A DNA stretch of 64,000 nt from Candidatus Saccharimonadota bacterium. Lineage in GTDB: Bacteria > Patescibacteriota > Saccharimonadia > Saccharimonadales > Saccharimonadaceae. Below the pieces are notes generated by a model. The model worked only from the letters and a program-made list of their open reading frames with translations. It was not told the origin of the DNA and ran no database searches. The stretch spans positions 1 through 64,000 of the forward strand of contig JAFWMK010000006.1 of assembly GCA_017545585.1 (NCBI GenBank), read 5' to 3'. Both the position numbers and the translations under genes were made by a program. Each line of letters opens with the position of its first letter. The stretch's first letter is position 1. This document shows positions 8,351 through 16,183 of this stretch, in pieces.

Positions 8351-8941
8351 TCAATGGAATTTGACTGGAGCTAAGCTCCACAGCGCAGCGTGGGTTGAGT
8401 GAAATGTTATCTCCAGAAAATCTGGGGATATTGACTCTTCGGTTTTTTGGCTAAGTTCTTCTCTGTAGCACTTGATTCGATGCTTCGCTTCTGGTGTTGT
8501 GGTCAAAAGCGTTCGTGTGCAAGAGAATGTCTTGCCTTCTAAGCGACAGATGGACATTTCGTCGTTATACCAGGCTTTTTTTCCGGCTTCAAGGAGTTTT
8601 TCCCAGAGCGACTTTTCGAGTGTTTTTGTCGCATTGAACTCCGACTGCAATCTAGCCGTCGCTACATAGAAACCTTCTATAGACCATTTCATTCCGTAGC
8701 GGTGATGGAGAAAATCTCCGATTGCTATGGCGGTTTCTTCTTCGGAATCCTCTCCGAACGTTCGGCCGTTTTTGAAGATTTCTTTCATTTTGTTGGCTTC
8801 CTGCAACACTGCTTCGAAGTCGAGGAGTTTTTCTGCTATATCAAGATATATCAGGAACCATCCTCGATATTCTTCAAGGTATTCTTCATGGAATGTCTTG
8901 AAATCTGTTTCCATTGAACTTGTAACAATACTATCATTCAT
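8351..8941 (-). CDS. Hypothetical protein, 196 residues
   Basis: I do not recognise a family. The sequence is acidic and mostly helical, rich in Glu, Lys and aromatic residues (FHEEYLEEYRGWFLIYLDIAEKLLDFEAVLQEANKMKEIF), with no signal peptide or membrane segment. A GGAGGGGGGTGAAGAA stretch lies directly before the ATG at 8941, and a complete -35/-10 promoter lies about 40 bases further upstream. It has its own promoter and terminator, so it is a single-gene unit. Accessory gene; function open. Confidence 0.65.
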   Translation of the reverse strand: MNDSIVTSSMETDFKTFHEEYLEEYRGWFLIYLDIAEKLLDFEAVLQEANKMKEIFKNGRTFGEDSEEETAIAIGDFLHHRYGMKWSIEGFYVATARLQSEFNATKTLEKSLWEKLLEAGKKAWYNDEMSICRLEGKTFSCTRTLLTTTPEAKHRIKCYREELSQKTEESISPDFLEITFHSTHAALWSLAPVKFH

Positions 8942-8979
8942 TTCTTCACCCCCCTCCAGAACTGAATAACTACGCTTAT

Positions 8980-9008
8980 ATTATATCACGGATTACTTAA
9001 AATGTCAA
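8980..9008 (-). promoter_or_regulatory. Strong promoter for the 8351-8941 gene
   Basis: On the minus strand TTGACA (9003-9008) and TATAAT (8980-8985) are separated by exactly 17 bases, with TG just before the -10. This is one of the few consensus -35/-10 pairs in the window; most promoters here depend on an extended -10 only. Confidence 0.85.
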
Positions 9009-9061
9009 TGCTTATCTGAAGTTTTTTGGTTTGGGGGTATTTTTTGCTGATTGTTGCTACT

Positions 9062-9084
9062 AAAAAATCGGCGAAAATGCCGAG
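9062..9084 (-). terminator. Terminator of the DHH phosphoesterase gene
   Basis: On the minus strand TCGGC and GCCGA (9068-9072 and 9079-9083) form a short stem followed by T6 (9062-9067), downstream of the stop at 9129. Confidence 0.65.
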
Positions 9085-9128
9085 TTTCTTATAATTTGGT
9101 GGGGGCGAATTGTTCAGGCATTAACAAT

Positions 9129-10040
9129 CTACAAGGAAGATATTTCTCGTGCTTTTTTCATGATTTGCTTGCGGAGCAAGAACTTATCTAGTACTAACAA
9201 GTCATTCGCATCGCATTGTTTGTCAAACATTTTCTCTAATCTCTTCCGTACGTTGTCTCCACCAAAATACAAATAACTTTTACCATCTTCTAAAGAAATA
9301 ACATTCATCAGCCACTCTGGATATTCCGCAAAAACACTTTCCATTTTCTCAATATTGAAGTTATCTATATTCAAAACAACCATTTGGCCAATTACTTCTG
9401 GCAGAGTCCCAACTTTCTCAATTTTTATATCGTCTTTAATCGCCCTAGTATAATCTTTCAAGATCTCAGATTCACAAGCAGTAAAATATTTAGCATAATA
9501 ATCATCAGATAATTCCCCAATCTTCATCAACTGCTCATATGCAATACGGTCACGATCAGTAGTAATACTGGATTTAAGGTTTAGCGTATTATCCAAGATC
9601 CCTGCCACTAACATTTTACACAAGTCTGCGTCTAGGATGTTTTTATGTCCAGAAGCTATAATCCGTTCATAAATTATGGTGCAAACTGAGCCAATAAATT
9701 CAATTTGAGTTTTGATATTCGGATATTTTTTCCAATAATCCTCAAAGCCGGTATGATGGTCTATAATTTCAGTTAGATTTTCGGTGGTAACTCGTTTGTC
9801 AAAGAACTCAGGGTTAGAAGTGTCTAACACGATATATTTAGTATCTTTTACTGCCTCCGTCGAATCAAGATGATATTTTAATTTCAAAATAAAAGGTGGG
9901 ATACTTTGGTTAAGCGTAGCTAAGGTAGAGGCAGTCGCATTGTTTCCTTGCTTTTTCAGTAGTTCACGGTAGGCTATTATACTGGCGTATGCGTCGATAT
10001 CTATATACTTACGACCAGAAGTGACTATTATATTGCTCAT
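9129..10040 (-). CDS. DHH/DHHA2 phosphoesterase, pyrophosphatase-like
   Basis: A 303-residue member of the DHH superfamily. The N-terminal DIDAYASIIAY, YIVLDTSNPEFF and DHH in TEIIDHHTGFEDYW are the metal-binding motifs; KMLVAGILDNTLNLKSSITTDRD resembles the region of manganese-dependent (family II) inorganic pyrophosphatases, and the C-terminal third looks like DHHA2. Hydrolysis of pyrophosphate or a related phosphoester is inferred. The start MSNIIVTSG at 10040 is chosen over a longer upstream frame that would overlap the next gene; a TGATATAAT box (10048-10053) ends 7 bases before this ATG. Confidence 0.8.
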   Translation of the reverse strand: MSNIIVTSGRKYIDIDAYASIIAYRELLKKQGNNATASTLATLNQSIPPFILKLKYHLDSTEAVKDTKYIVLDTSNPEFFDKRVTTENLTEIIDHHTGFEDYWKKYPNIKTQIEFIGSVCTIIYERIIASGHKNILDADLCKMLVAGILDNTLNLKSSITTDRDRIAYEQLMKIGELSDDYYAKYFTACESEILKDYTRAIKDDIKIEKVGTLPEVIGQMVVLNIDNFNIEKMESVFAEYPEWLMNVISLEDGKSYLYFGGDNVRKRLEKMFDKQCDANDLLVLDKFLLRKQIMKKAREISSL

Positions 10041-10086
10041 ATTACATATTATATCACTATGTTTATCATGAAGACCTAAGCGACTA

Positions 10087-10914
10087 TTATGGTTCAAGCT
10101 CGGGTGCAGAGCTTGACGAAATAACTTTACGACCAGTCTCGGTTTCAATTTCGGCACGAGCGTCACCTGCGATTTTACCGCCACGACGAGCGATTTTTTG
10201 ATTTTCTAGGAATCCTTGCGGATTTTCAACTTTTGCAAGTTCGGTAGTGGTGGCTTCGGAGAGCATGGTTAGAACGAGCTCTAGATCAGTCATATTGTCG
10301 CGAAGATTTTCTTTCTTTAAGCCTTTATGACTTTTATATTCCTTGGTAGTCATATCAGACCAGGCTTTGGTAATTTCATCTGTCAGGATGGCGTATTCGA
10401 TGCCCTTCTTGACGCCACGATTTTTCCACTCGTCAGTGAGATTATTGCGGACACGGATAGAGAGTAGGCGCTGATGAATCCACTCTTCGGAATAGCCTTT
10501 CTTGAAATAAGTTTCCGTAGCTCGATCAATTGCCTTCTCGGGGTCAATGGTTTCTTCGATGCGTTCGTTGCCTACCTTGGCAAGCCAAATTTTAAACGGC
10601 TCGGCTTTTTTAGATGGGATAGATTGGACAAGACGCAAGATTTGCTCAGTGGTCATGACATCAGTCAGATACTTCTTGCCGTCTTTTGATGATTTTAATT
10701 TCAGTTGGTAACAATTTGTTACCAACTCGCTACCTTCCTTTTTGAGTCTGCCTTTTAGTACCTTCCAGTATTTGCGAGCAGCATCATGTTCTGGCTGCTC
10801 CGTTAGCACGGCTACCACATCTACTACCGAAAACAACCACTCCTCCCTATCCGCATCCCATTCGTGGCGCACTGGAGTATTTTCAAATAATTGTATTTTG
10901 TCGTTATTGTTCAT
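10087..10914 (-). CDS. Bro-N family phage-type antirepressor
   Basis: A 275-residue protein with an N-terminal Bro-N domain: PVRHEWDADREEWLFSVVDVVAVLTE, then AARKYWKVLKGRLKKEG and TEQILRLVQSIPSKKAEPFKIWLA. The C-terminal ARRGGKIAGDARAEIETETGRKV matches the tail common in DinD/Bro-N type proteins. Such proteins are phage antirepressors or DNA-damage-linked regulators. AAGGAGG lies 3-4 bases before the ATG at 10914; an extended -10 (TGGTATAAT, 10974-10979) lies about 60 bases upstream. It sits in an accessory stretch flanked by tRNA genes, which suggests mobile-element origin. Confidence 0.85.
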   Translation of the reverse strand: MNNNDKIQLFENTPVRHEWDADREEWLFSVVDVVAVLTEQPEHDAARKYWKVLKGRLKKEGSELVTNCYQLKLKSSKDGKKYLTDVMTTEQILRLVQSIPSKKAEPFKIWLAKVGNERIEETIDPEKAIDRATETYFKKGYSEEWIHQRLLSIRVRNNLTDEWKNRGVKKGIEYAILTDEITKAWSDMTTKEYKSHKGLKKENLRDNMTDLELVLTMLSEATTTELAKVENPQGFLENQKIARRGGKIAGDARAEIETETGRKVISSSSAPELEP

Positions 10915-11110
10915 TTGCCTCCTTATTAATTTTATCCACCAAGCAGGCCCACCATAAACAACTCGTTACCTTAATTATACCATAGACGATGGATAAGTTT
11001 GAAAGTTTTGGGTTTGATGCTAACGCCGATTATTAGGGTATTAACAGCCAAAATTATAGAGGTAGAACCATACCCATGGCTCGTTTTTATCGAAAAATCG
11101 TCAAAAAAAT

Positions 11111-11155
11111 AGCCCCTGAACTTCGCAAGGTACTTAACAGCGAATTACAGGGGCT
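11111..11155. repeat. Inverted repeat in a gene-free stretch
   Basis: AGCCCCTG (11111-11118) and CAGGGGCT (11148-11155) form a perfect 8-bp outer stem; TTCGC/GCGAA (11122-11126 and 11140-11144) form an inner stem. A second hairpin GAACGC/GCGTTC lies at 11226-11250. The stretch from 10980 to 11255 holds no convincing gene: a 69-codon forward frame runs into the antisense of tRNA-Phe and has no well-placed ribosome site. Confidence 0.6.
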
Positions 11156-11255
11156 TAGTGGCGAAAAATCGGCTTTATATAAATTCTGGTGGCTCCGTTG
11201 GCGTAAGCCCGAAGCTCCACTTTTTGAACGCAAGCACAAGCGAAGCGTTCTTTAT

Positions 11256-11331
11256 TGGTGGCTCCGACTGGACTTGAACCAGTGACACAAGGCTCTTCAG
11301 GCCTCTGCTCTACCAACTGAGCTACAGAGCC
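11256..11331 (-). tRNA. tRNA-Phe (GAA anticodon)
   Basis: The minus-strand cloverleaf begins GGCTCTGTAGCTCAGTTGG. The anticodon stem GAGGC/GCCTT encloses CTGAAGA (anticodon GAA); the T arm is CTGGTTCAAGTCCAG. CCA is encoded (TGG at 11256-11258). Length 76. The 11-base 3' end TGGTGGCTCCG is repeated at 11187-11197. Confidence 0.95.
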
Positions 11332-11339
11332 GTGTACTT

Positions 11340-11363
11340 ATTATACCACATATGTGATATAAT
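11340..11363. promoter_or_regulatory. Divergent -10 boxes for tRNA-Phe and hisS
   Basis: ATTATA (11340-11345, TATAAT on the minus strand, preceded by TGG) serves tRNA-Phe, and TATAAT (11358-11363, preceded by TGA) serves hisS. The sequence between them, CCACATATGTG, is itself nearly palindromic, so the two promoters are mirror images. Confidence 0.75.
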
Positions 11364-11369
11364 GAAAAT

Positions 11370-12638
11370 ATGAAAAAGATAAATACTGCGCCAATTTCTG
11401 GGACTCAAGAGCTTCTACCGGAAACGCAGGCTATATTTGATAAATTAAAAGACAAAATTGCGAAAAAATATAAAGCACATGGATTTTTGAATATTGAGAC
11501 GCCGATGCTAGAGAGGACGGAAATTTTGCTGGCCAAGGCGGGTGGAGATACGGAAAAGCAAATATATAAAGTAGCGAAAACCGCAGAAACAATGGAAGAC
11601 GCCACGGAGGCTCTTCGATTTGACCATACAGTACCTTTGGCGCGTTATATTGTGGAGCACGAAAGCGATCTTGTTTTTCCTCTTAAAGTAGCGCAGATGG
11701 GGGAGAATTTTCGGGGAGAACGGGCGCAACGGGGGAGATTTCGCGAGTTTTATCAGTGCGATGTGGACGTGGTTTCGCGCGAGAAATTGCCACTTTTTTA
11801 TGATGCGGATGTGATTTCTACGTTGCTTGATACTTTTGAAGCGTTTGAGCTTAAAACACCAGTGGTGGCTAGAATTTCCAACCGAAAGATTTTGAAGGGT
11901 CTTCTTGCTGGGCTAAATTTGGAGGAGAAAGCTTCTGACATCTATAGCATTATTGATCATTCGGAAAAAGTGCCAGCGGAGAAAACTGAGGCGGCGCTTG
12001 ATGAAATTGGGCTATCGGCGGATGAAAAGGCGAAGATTTTGGAATTTATTGAGCTTGCTGGTGAATGCGAGAAGGTGGTGGATGGAGTAAAGGCTCTAGA
12101 GGTAGAAAATGAAGTATTGTCGCAGGGTTTGAGCGAGCTTACAGAGGTGGCGGAACTTTTGAAGGCAAGTTCATGTGATAATTTTGTGGCGGATATGAGG
12201 ATTGTAAGAGGACTTGATTATTATACAGGGACAGTGTTTGAGTTTGTGCTGCCGGAGTACAAAGAGATTGGTTCGGTGTGTGGCGGTGGACGATACGAAA
12301 ATTTGGCGGAATATTTTACCGATCAAAAGTTCCCAGGAGTGGGTGGTTCGATTGGGTTGAACCGGTTGTTTTATGTGCTTTCTGATAAAAAATTAATTAA
12401 AATGGCTGATGAAAAGCCACTGGATATAGCGGTGGTGCCGATTTCTGAGAAAGAAAATTCGTATGCCTTAGAAGTAGCTAACGAAAAGCGAAAAGAAGGC
12501 TTGTCTGTAACTATAGTAGCGGGGGATCGAAAATTGGGTGACAAAATGAAATATGCGTCTAAGATTGCTAAGGCAGCAATTGTGATTGGAGATGCTGAAG
12601 TGGCATCAGGGAAATATCGAATCAAAGAGTTTATTTAG
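11370..12638 (+). CDS. hisS: Histidine-tRNA ligase
   Basis: Class II aminoacyl-tRNA synthetase that charges tRNA-His. Motif 1 region ERTEILLAKAGGDTEKQIYK, motif 2 FRGERAQRGRFREFYQCDVDV, the histidine-binding LDYYTGTVFEF and GGGRYENL, and motif 3 GGSIGLNRL are present. The C-terminal anticodon domain (about 330-422) is complete. 422 residues is a normal length. The -10 box ends six bases before the ATG, so the mRNA should be leaderless. The end overlaps the convergent dsbA-like gene by 8 bases. Confidence 0.95.
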   Translation: MKKINTAPISGTQELLPETQAIFDKLKDKIAKKYKAHGFLNIETPMLERTEILLAKAGGDTEKQIYKVAKTAETMEDATEALRFDHTVPLARYIVEHESDLVFPLKVAQMGENFRGERAQRGRFREFYQCDVDVVSREKLPLFYDADVISTLLDTFEAFELKTPVVARISNRKILKGLLAGLNLEEKASDIYSIIDHSEKVPAEKTEAALDEIGLSADEKAKILEFIELAGECEKVVDGVKALEVENEVLSQGLSELTEVAELLKASSCDNFVADMRIVRGLDYYTGTVFEFVLPEYKEIGSVCGGGRYENLAEYFTDQKFPGVGGSIGLNRLFYVLSDKKLIKMADEKPLDIAVVPISEKENSYALEVANEKRKEGLSVTIVAGDRKLGDKMKYASKIAKAAIVIGDAEVASGKYRIKEFI

Positions 12639-13362
12639 ACTTGAGGCCGGTGTCGAAGTACATTTTGACATGTTCCCAACCCCAGGAAAGATCAAAGCCG
12701 GAAGCGATGTAGGAATTGAACTTGAAGTATGGCATGCCATCGATATTGTTGACGGTTTTTAGGGCGATTTCTTCGACTTCTTTGAGAGTTTCGTCGTTTT
12801 GGACGCATTTTTCGAAGCTATCTCCTAGACCAACGTCTTTGCCGAGTTTGATCCAGTAATCTTTGCCTTGGCTATTAAGTTCAGCGAAGGCATTTTTGCC
12901 GGAGTTTTTGAAGTAATCGTTCCAGACTCTGGTGATGATGTGGTCGTAGTAATCCCAGAACTTGCCTTCTCTTTTGGCACAATAGACGCCTTCGGCGCTA
13001 TGACGAGAGGCGATAGGGTTGGACTGGCCATATTCGTAAAGAAAGTCGGAAAGACGAATTTCTACAAGAACGTCGTTTTCTTTGATATATCTTTCGAACT
13101 CTTCTTGATGTTCGATCATGGCGTTTTCGAAGGCGACACAGTATGGGCAGACGATGTCGGAATAAATAATAAAATAATTTTTGGCGTCGATATTGCCGAT
13201 AGTAGTGTCTTTGTCCCAAACTTTTTCGGAATTAGGAACTTTGTGATTGAAACTGATTACCATAGCGGCGATAATTACGCCGACAATGGCAAAAATCCCA
13301 ATAATTCTAGCGATCTTGGCGGCGTTATTTTTGCCGGGTTTGTTTTCTTTTTGATCCTCCAT
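12631..13362 (-). CDS. DsbA-like thiol-disulfide oxidoreductase, membrane anchored
   Basis: A 243-residue extracytoplasmic thioredoxin-fold protein. A basic, charged start (MEDQKENKPGKNN) is followed by one membrane segment (about 15-35, IGIFAIVGVIIAAMVISF), then the CPYC active site in IYSDIVCPYCVAFENAM and the cis-proline loop GMPYF near the end. It resembles BdbD/DsbA proteins that form disulfides in secreted proteins. I chose the ATG at 13362, which has AAGGAG four bases upstream; an earlier ATG at 13401 lies inside the preceding gene. Translated together with the CPTC membrane protein (38-base overlap). Confidence 0.88.
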   Translation of the reverse strand: MEDQKENKPGKNNAAKIARIIGIFAIVGVIIAAMVISFNHKVPNSEKVWDKDTTIGNIDAKNYFIIYSDIVCPYCVAFENAMIEHQEEFERYIKENDVLVEIRLSDFLYEYGQSNPIASRHSAEGVYCAKREGKFWDYYDHIITRVWNDYFKNSGKNAFAELNSQGKDYWIKLGKDVGLGDSFEKCVQNDETLKEVEEIALKTVNNIDGMPYFKFNSYIASGFDLSWGWEHVKMYFDTGLKSK

Positions 13363-13981
13363 CTTTCTCCTTCTTGGCCTTTTTTGAAAGGTATTTTTCA
13401 TTTACTATTATAACATAGGTTTCGACGCCGAGGCGCTTTAGTGATAAAATTGCGATAACGACGGCGAGGATGGTGACTAGACAAGAAATGACTCCAGCGA
13501 TGGCAAGTGAGCCAGTAGAGAAAATTGCGCCAAGAAGTGGGGTAAGTAAGGTGGTGCCACAGGTAGGGCAGCCAGCACCAAGGGCGATAAGGCCGGTGAT
13601 GATACCGGCTTTTTCGACATTGGCGGAGTTGGTGGAAGAAGAATTTGCGGTGGCCTCTTTTTTCTTGTGCCAAAGGAAAACAATAAGGCCGACAAGAACA
13701 CCTTGAAGAAGAGCCAAAAAGAAGGTAGGAAGCCAATCGATGAAAATTTGATTAATACCGAAGATGCTCAAGAAAGCATCTCTTAAAATTACCATTGAGC
13801 CAGAAAAGCCGGTGGCGTACATGAGTTGAAATTTGGAAAAACCGCCAGCGAGAAGATTTATTAGCATAGCAAAAAAGATGAAAGTAGGTATAAAACCATA
13901 CCAGAAGCGTTTTTCTTTGGTGGCCATAAGAATGCCTTTTCCGGCCAAAATAAAATCGTCTAACCATTTCCTCCAGTTCAT
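13325..13981 (-). CDS. Polytopic membrane protein with CPTC motif
   Basis: 218 residues with about five membrane segments (near 25-48, 58-78, 83-105, 123-145, 152-178) and a basic tail. The segment GAGCPTCGTTLLTPLLG places a CxxC pair at the start of a membrane helix. The gene overlaps and precedes the dsbA-like gene, so I infer a membrane partner that reoxidises or reduces it, in the role of DsbB, VKOR or CcdA, without visible homology to those. The extended -10 TGCTATAAT (13988-13993) ends six bases before the ATG, suggesting a leaderless start. Confidence 0.75.
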   Translation of the reverse strand: MNWRKWLDDFILAGKGILMATKEKRFWYGFIPTFIFFAMLINLLAGGFSKFQLMYATGFSGSMVILRDAFLSIFGINQIFIDWLPTFFLALLQGVLVGLIVFLWHKKKEATANSSSTNSANVEKAGIITGLIALGAGCPTCGTTLLTPLLGAIFSTGSLAIAGVISCLVTILAVVIAILSLKRLGVETYVIIVNEKYLSKKAKKEKDGGSKRKQTRQK

Positions 13982-14074
13982 GACTCTATTATAGCATAAA
14001 AAGTATATTTAGTGCATCATATTTGTAACATTTGTCAAGTAATGTTATGACATAAAATTTGTGAAAAATCAATA

Positions 14075-14102
14075 TTGACAATGATTTTGGCTATGCTAAA
14101 AT
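14075..14102 (+). promoter_or_regulatory. Promoter of the candidate small RNA
   Basis: TTGACA (14075-14080), a 16-base spacer and TAAAAT (14097-14102) preceded by TGC. This is a near-consensus promoter with no open reading frame behind it. Confidence 0.75.
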
Positions 14103-14108
14103 AAGAGT

Positions 14109-14240
14109 AGGTTCGGATCAATCGATTCGTTGAGAGAGACCTGAGCCGATTGGGAGAGAAGTTAGTAGGAGTGTTGAATTACTTTGGCTATATTTTCACC
14201 TAGAAATTGATATGATAAACCTGCATTGCAGGTTTATTTT
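14109..14240 (+). ncRNA. Candidate structured small RNA, about 130 nt
   Basis: It lies between its own promoter and its own terminator, in a 372-base gene-free gap. Near the 5' end GGTTCGG (14110-14116) pairs with CCTGAGCC (14140-14147), with an inner stem TCAAT/GTTGA (14118-14122 and 14129-14133). The 3' end is the hairpin TAAACCTGC/GCAGGTTTA (14216-14224 and 14228-14236) followed by TTTT. The downstream wall-protein gene has a separate promoter at 14341, so this is more likely a free RNA than its leader. I could not match it to tmRNA, SRP RNA, RNase P RNA, 6S RNA or a known riboswitch. Confidence 0.6.
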
Positions 14241-14353
14241 GATGTTTGATGACTATGTAATACATGCGCTACAGAGGTATTACAGGGATGTTACAGGGGT
14301 GAGAAAAGGCATAAGGGTTTACTTTTTAGCTGATCTGTGCTATAATTAGGGGT

Positions 14354-15442
14354 ATGAGGCTTGATAAGAGAGCTGATAAGATATTATTTCTGGCTACTGT
14401 TTTTATGTTGGCGTTTGTTTTTGGGGTGACTATTGCTAAAAACGCGATGGTGAACACCTTTGCGGAGGGCGAAAATAGCGTTTATGAGGAACAGGATGAG
14501 CATTTTGTGACCTTTTATGATGAAGGGGTAAAATTGACCGTTAGAACGACGGCCCGAACCGTAAAAGAGGCTCTAGATAAGGCTGGATATAAGATTAATG
14601 TTACCGATAAGGTGGAGCCAGCTTTTGATACCAAGATTGATAACGATAATTTCTTTATTAATATTTACCGATCCAAACCGGCACTGATCAAGGTGGGAAT
14701 GAGTGAAAAATACATAATGAGTGCAAGCACTGATCCAAAGACTATCATTGGTGAGGCGGGAATTACAGTATATGATGGCGATGAAATTAAGGTGGTAGAA
14801 AATACCAACTTTCTAGAAACAGGGGTGGCAATGGTTTATGAGGTGACTAGAAACGGTGGTAGAGGTGTTACGGTAGAGACAGAGATACCATTCACGGAAA
14901 GAGAGGTAAAAGACTATAATCTTGCTCCGGGTCAAAAAGAGGTAAGACAACTAGGCGAGGTTGGTCTTAAAGTTTCTAATTATGAGGTATTATATGTGGA
15001 CGGAGTGGAAGTTTCGAGAACGTTAATTTCCGAATCTGTAACAAGAGAGCCGGTAGAGAAAATTGTGGCGGTAGGGGCGAGTTTGATGGAGAGAAGACCG
15101 CTCACTGCTGGAATGGGTACGAATTTTTATACTGTAACTAAGGCTAACGGCGTAGTAGTAGAGAGAAAAGAGACTTACTACGATCTTGACATGGGGTTGG
15201 TGATGAAAAATGCTGCAAGAACCTGTGGCGTTTCTCCTAGCTATAACGTAAGAGAAGACGGTGCAAAGGTGGACGCGGATGGTTATGTATTGGTAGCGGC
15301 AAACTTAGCTAGATATCCGAGATGTTCGACGGTGGAAACATCTCTTGGGCCAGGTAAGGTGTATGATACTGGTGGGTTTGCAGCCTCTAACCCTGAACAG
15401 TTTGACCTTGCAACAGACTGGACTAACCGAAATGGTCGATAA
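14354..15442 (+). CDS. Cell-wall protein with DUF348, G5 and 3D domains
   Basis: A 362-residue secreted protein of the YabE/RpfB architecture. An N-terminal membrane segment (about 12-30, FLATVFMLAFVFGVTIA) is followed by two DUF348 repeats (about 50-150), a G5 domain (about 155-235, with EIPFTEREVKD, PGQKEVRQLGEVGL and TREPVEKIVAVG) and a degenerate 3D domain (about 290-362, VYDTGGF and FDLATDW). 3D-domain proteins cleave peptidoglycan strands. TGCTATAAT ends seven bases before the ATG. It overlaps rsmA by 11 bases, so the wall protein, rsmA and perhaps serS are coupled. Confidence 0.87.
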   Translation: MRLDKRADKILFLATVFMLAFVFGVTIAKNAMVNTFAEGENSVYEEQDEHFVTFYDEGVKLTVRTTARTVKEALDKAGYKINVTDKVEPAFDTKIDNDNFFINIYRSKPALIKVGMSEKYIMSASTDPKTIIGEAGITVYDGDEIKVVENTNFLETGVAMVYEVTRNGGRGVTVETEIPFTEREVKDYNLAPGQKEVRQLGEVGLKVSNYEVLYVDGVEVSRTLISESVTREPVEKIVAVGASLMERRPLTAGMGTNFYTVTKANGVVVERKETYYDLDMGLVMKNAARTCGVSPSYNVREDGAKVDADGYVLVAANLARYPRCSTVETSLGPGKVYDTGGFAASNPEQFDLATDWTNRNGR

Positions 15443-16181
15443 GTCGCTAGGGCAACATTGGCTCAAAAATCGGGAAATCCTTGATGAAATAGCTGATTTG
15501 GCGGCCTCTGAGGCTTCTCACGCACTTTGTTTAGAAATAGGGCCAGGACTTGGCACTTTGACTTCTTCGCTTCTAAAACGCTTTTCTAAGGTGCTTTCCG
15601 TGGAATTTGATCCTAAATTGGCGGCCAATTTGCCGAAATCATTCCCAGGGAAGAACCTAGAGGTAATCAATGAAGATATCTTGAAATTTGATTTTTCGAG
15701 TATCTCTGAGCCCTATACAGTGGTAGGAAATATTCCATACTATATTACAAGTCCAATTATAGAGAAGGTGCTCACTCAGCCAAATTTGCCAGAAAAAGTC
15801 GTGCTTTTGATGCAAAAAGAGGTGGCGGAACGGGTTTGCGATAAAAAAGAGTCAGTTTTGTCTTTATTTGTAAAAAACCGAGCTATTCCGGCACTTGGAC
15901 CGGTGGTGTTGAAAGAGGAATTTGAGCCGGCGCCAAAAGTGGATTCGCAGGTTTTGATTTTGGAGCCATTTAAAAATGGGCCAAAATATGAAGAGAAGCT
16001 GTTTTCTCTAATTAAAATAGCGTTTAGAGCGCCTAGAAAGAAATTAGTACATAATCTAGCTAGCCTGAAGCCAAAAACTGAACTTTTGAGGATTTTTGAT
16101 GAATTAGGGATTGACCAAAATGCAAGGCCGGCGGATTTGAATTTAGATACTTATCATGCATTATTTTGTGCTATAATGTAG
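15432..16181 (+). CDS. rsmA: 16S rRNA (adenine1518/1519-N6)-dimethyltransferase
   Basis: RsmA (KsgA) dimethylates two adjacent adenines near the 3' end of 16S rRNA during small-subunit assembly. The start KSLGQHWLKN is the family's QxF/QHW opening; LEIGPGLGTLT binds SAM, NEDIL follows, and NIPYYITSPI is the catalytic NxPY motif. 249 residues is typical. The ATG at 15432 overlaps the end of the wall-protein gene. A second relative of this family is encoded at 34729. Confidence 0.94.
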   Translation: MVDKSLGQHWLKNREILDEIADLAASEASHALCLEIGPGLGTLTSSLLKRFSKVLSVEFDPKLAANLPKSFPGKNLEVINEDILKFDFSSISEPYTVVGNIPYYITSPIIEKVLTQPNLPEKVVLLMQKEVAERVCDKKESVLSLFVKNRAIPALGPVVLKEEFEPAPKVDSQVLILEPFKNGPKYEEKLFSLIKIAFRAPRKKLVHNLASLKPKTELLRIFDELGIDQNARPADLNLDTYHALFCAIM

Positions 16182-16183
16182 AT

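Noticed and set aside
10041-10184. Longer start for the DHH phosphoesterase
   Set aside because: It would overlap the antirepressor gene and the added residues have no family similarity. The -10 box at 10048-10053 places transcription start at the later ATG.
11076-11285. 69-codon forward frame
   Set aside because: It has no well-spaced ribosome site, runs into the antisense of tRNA-Phe and contains strong inverted repeats.
14109-14240. Cyclic-di-AMP (ydaO) riboswitch upstream of a wall hydrolase
   Set aside because: Such riboswitches often precede wall-hydrolase genes, but the conserved ydaO sequence blocks are not seen and the wall gene has its own promoter after the terminator.
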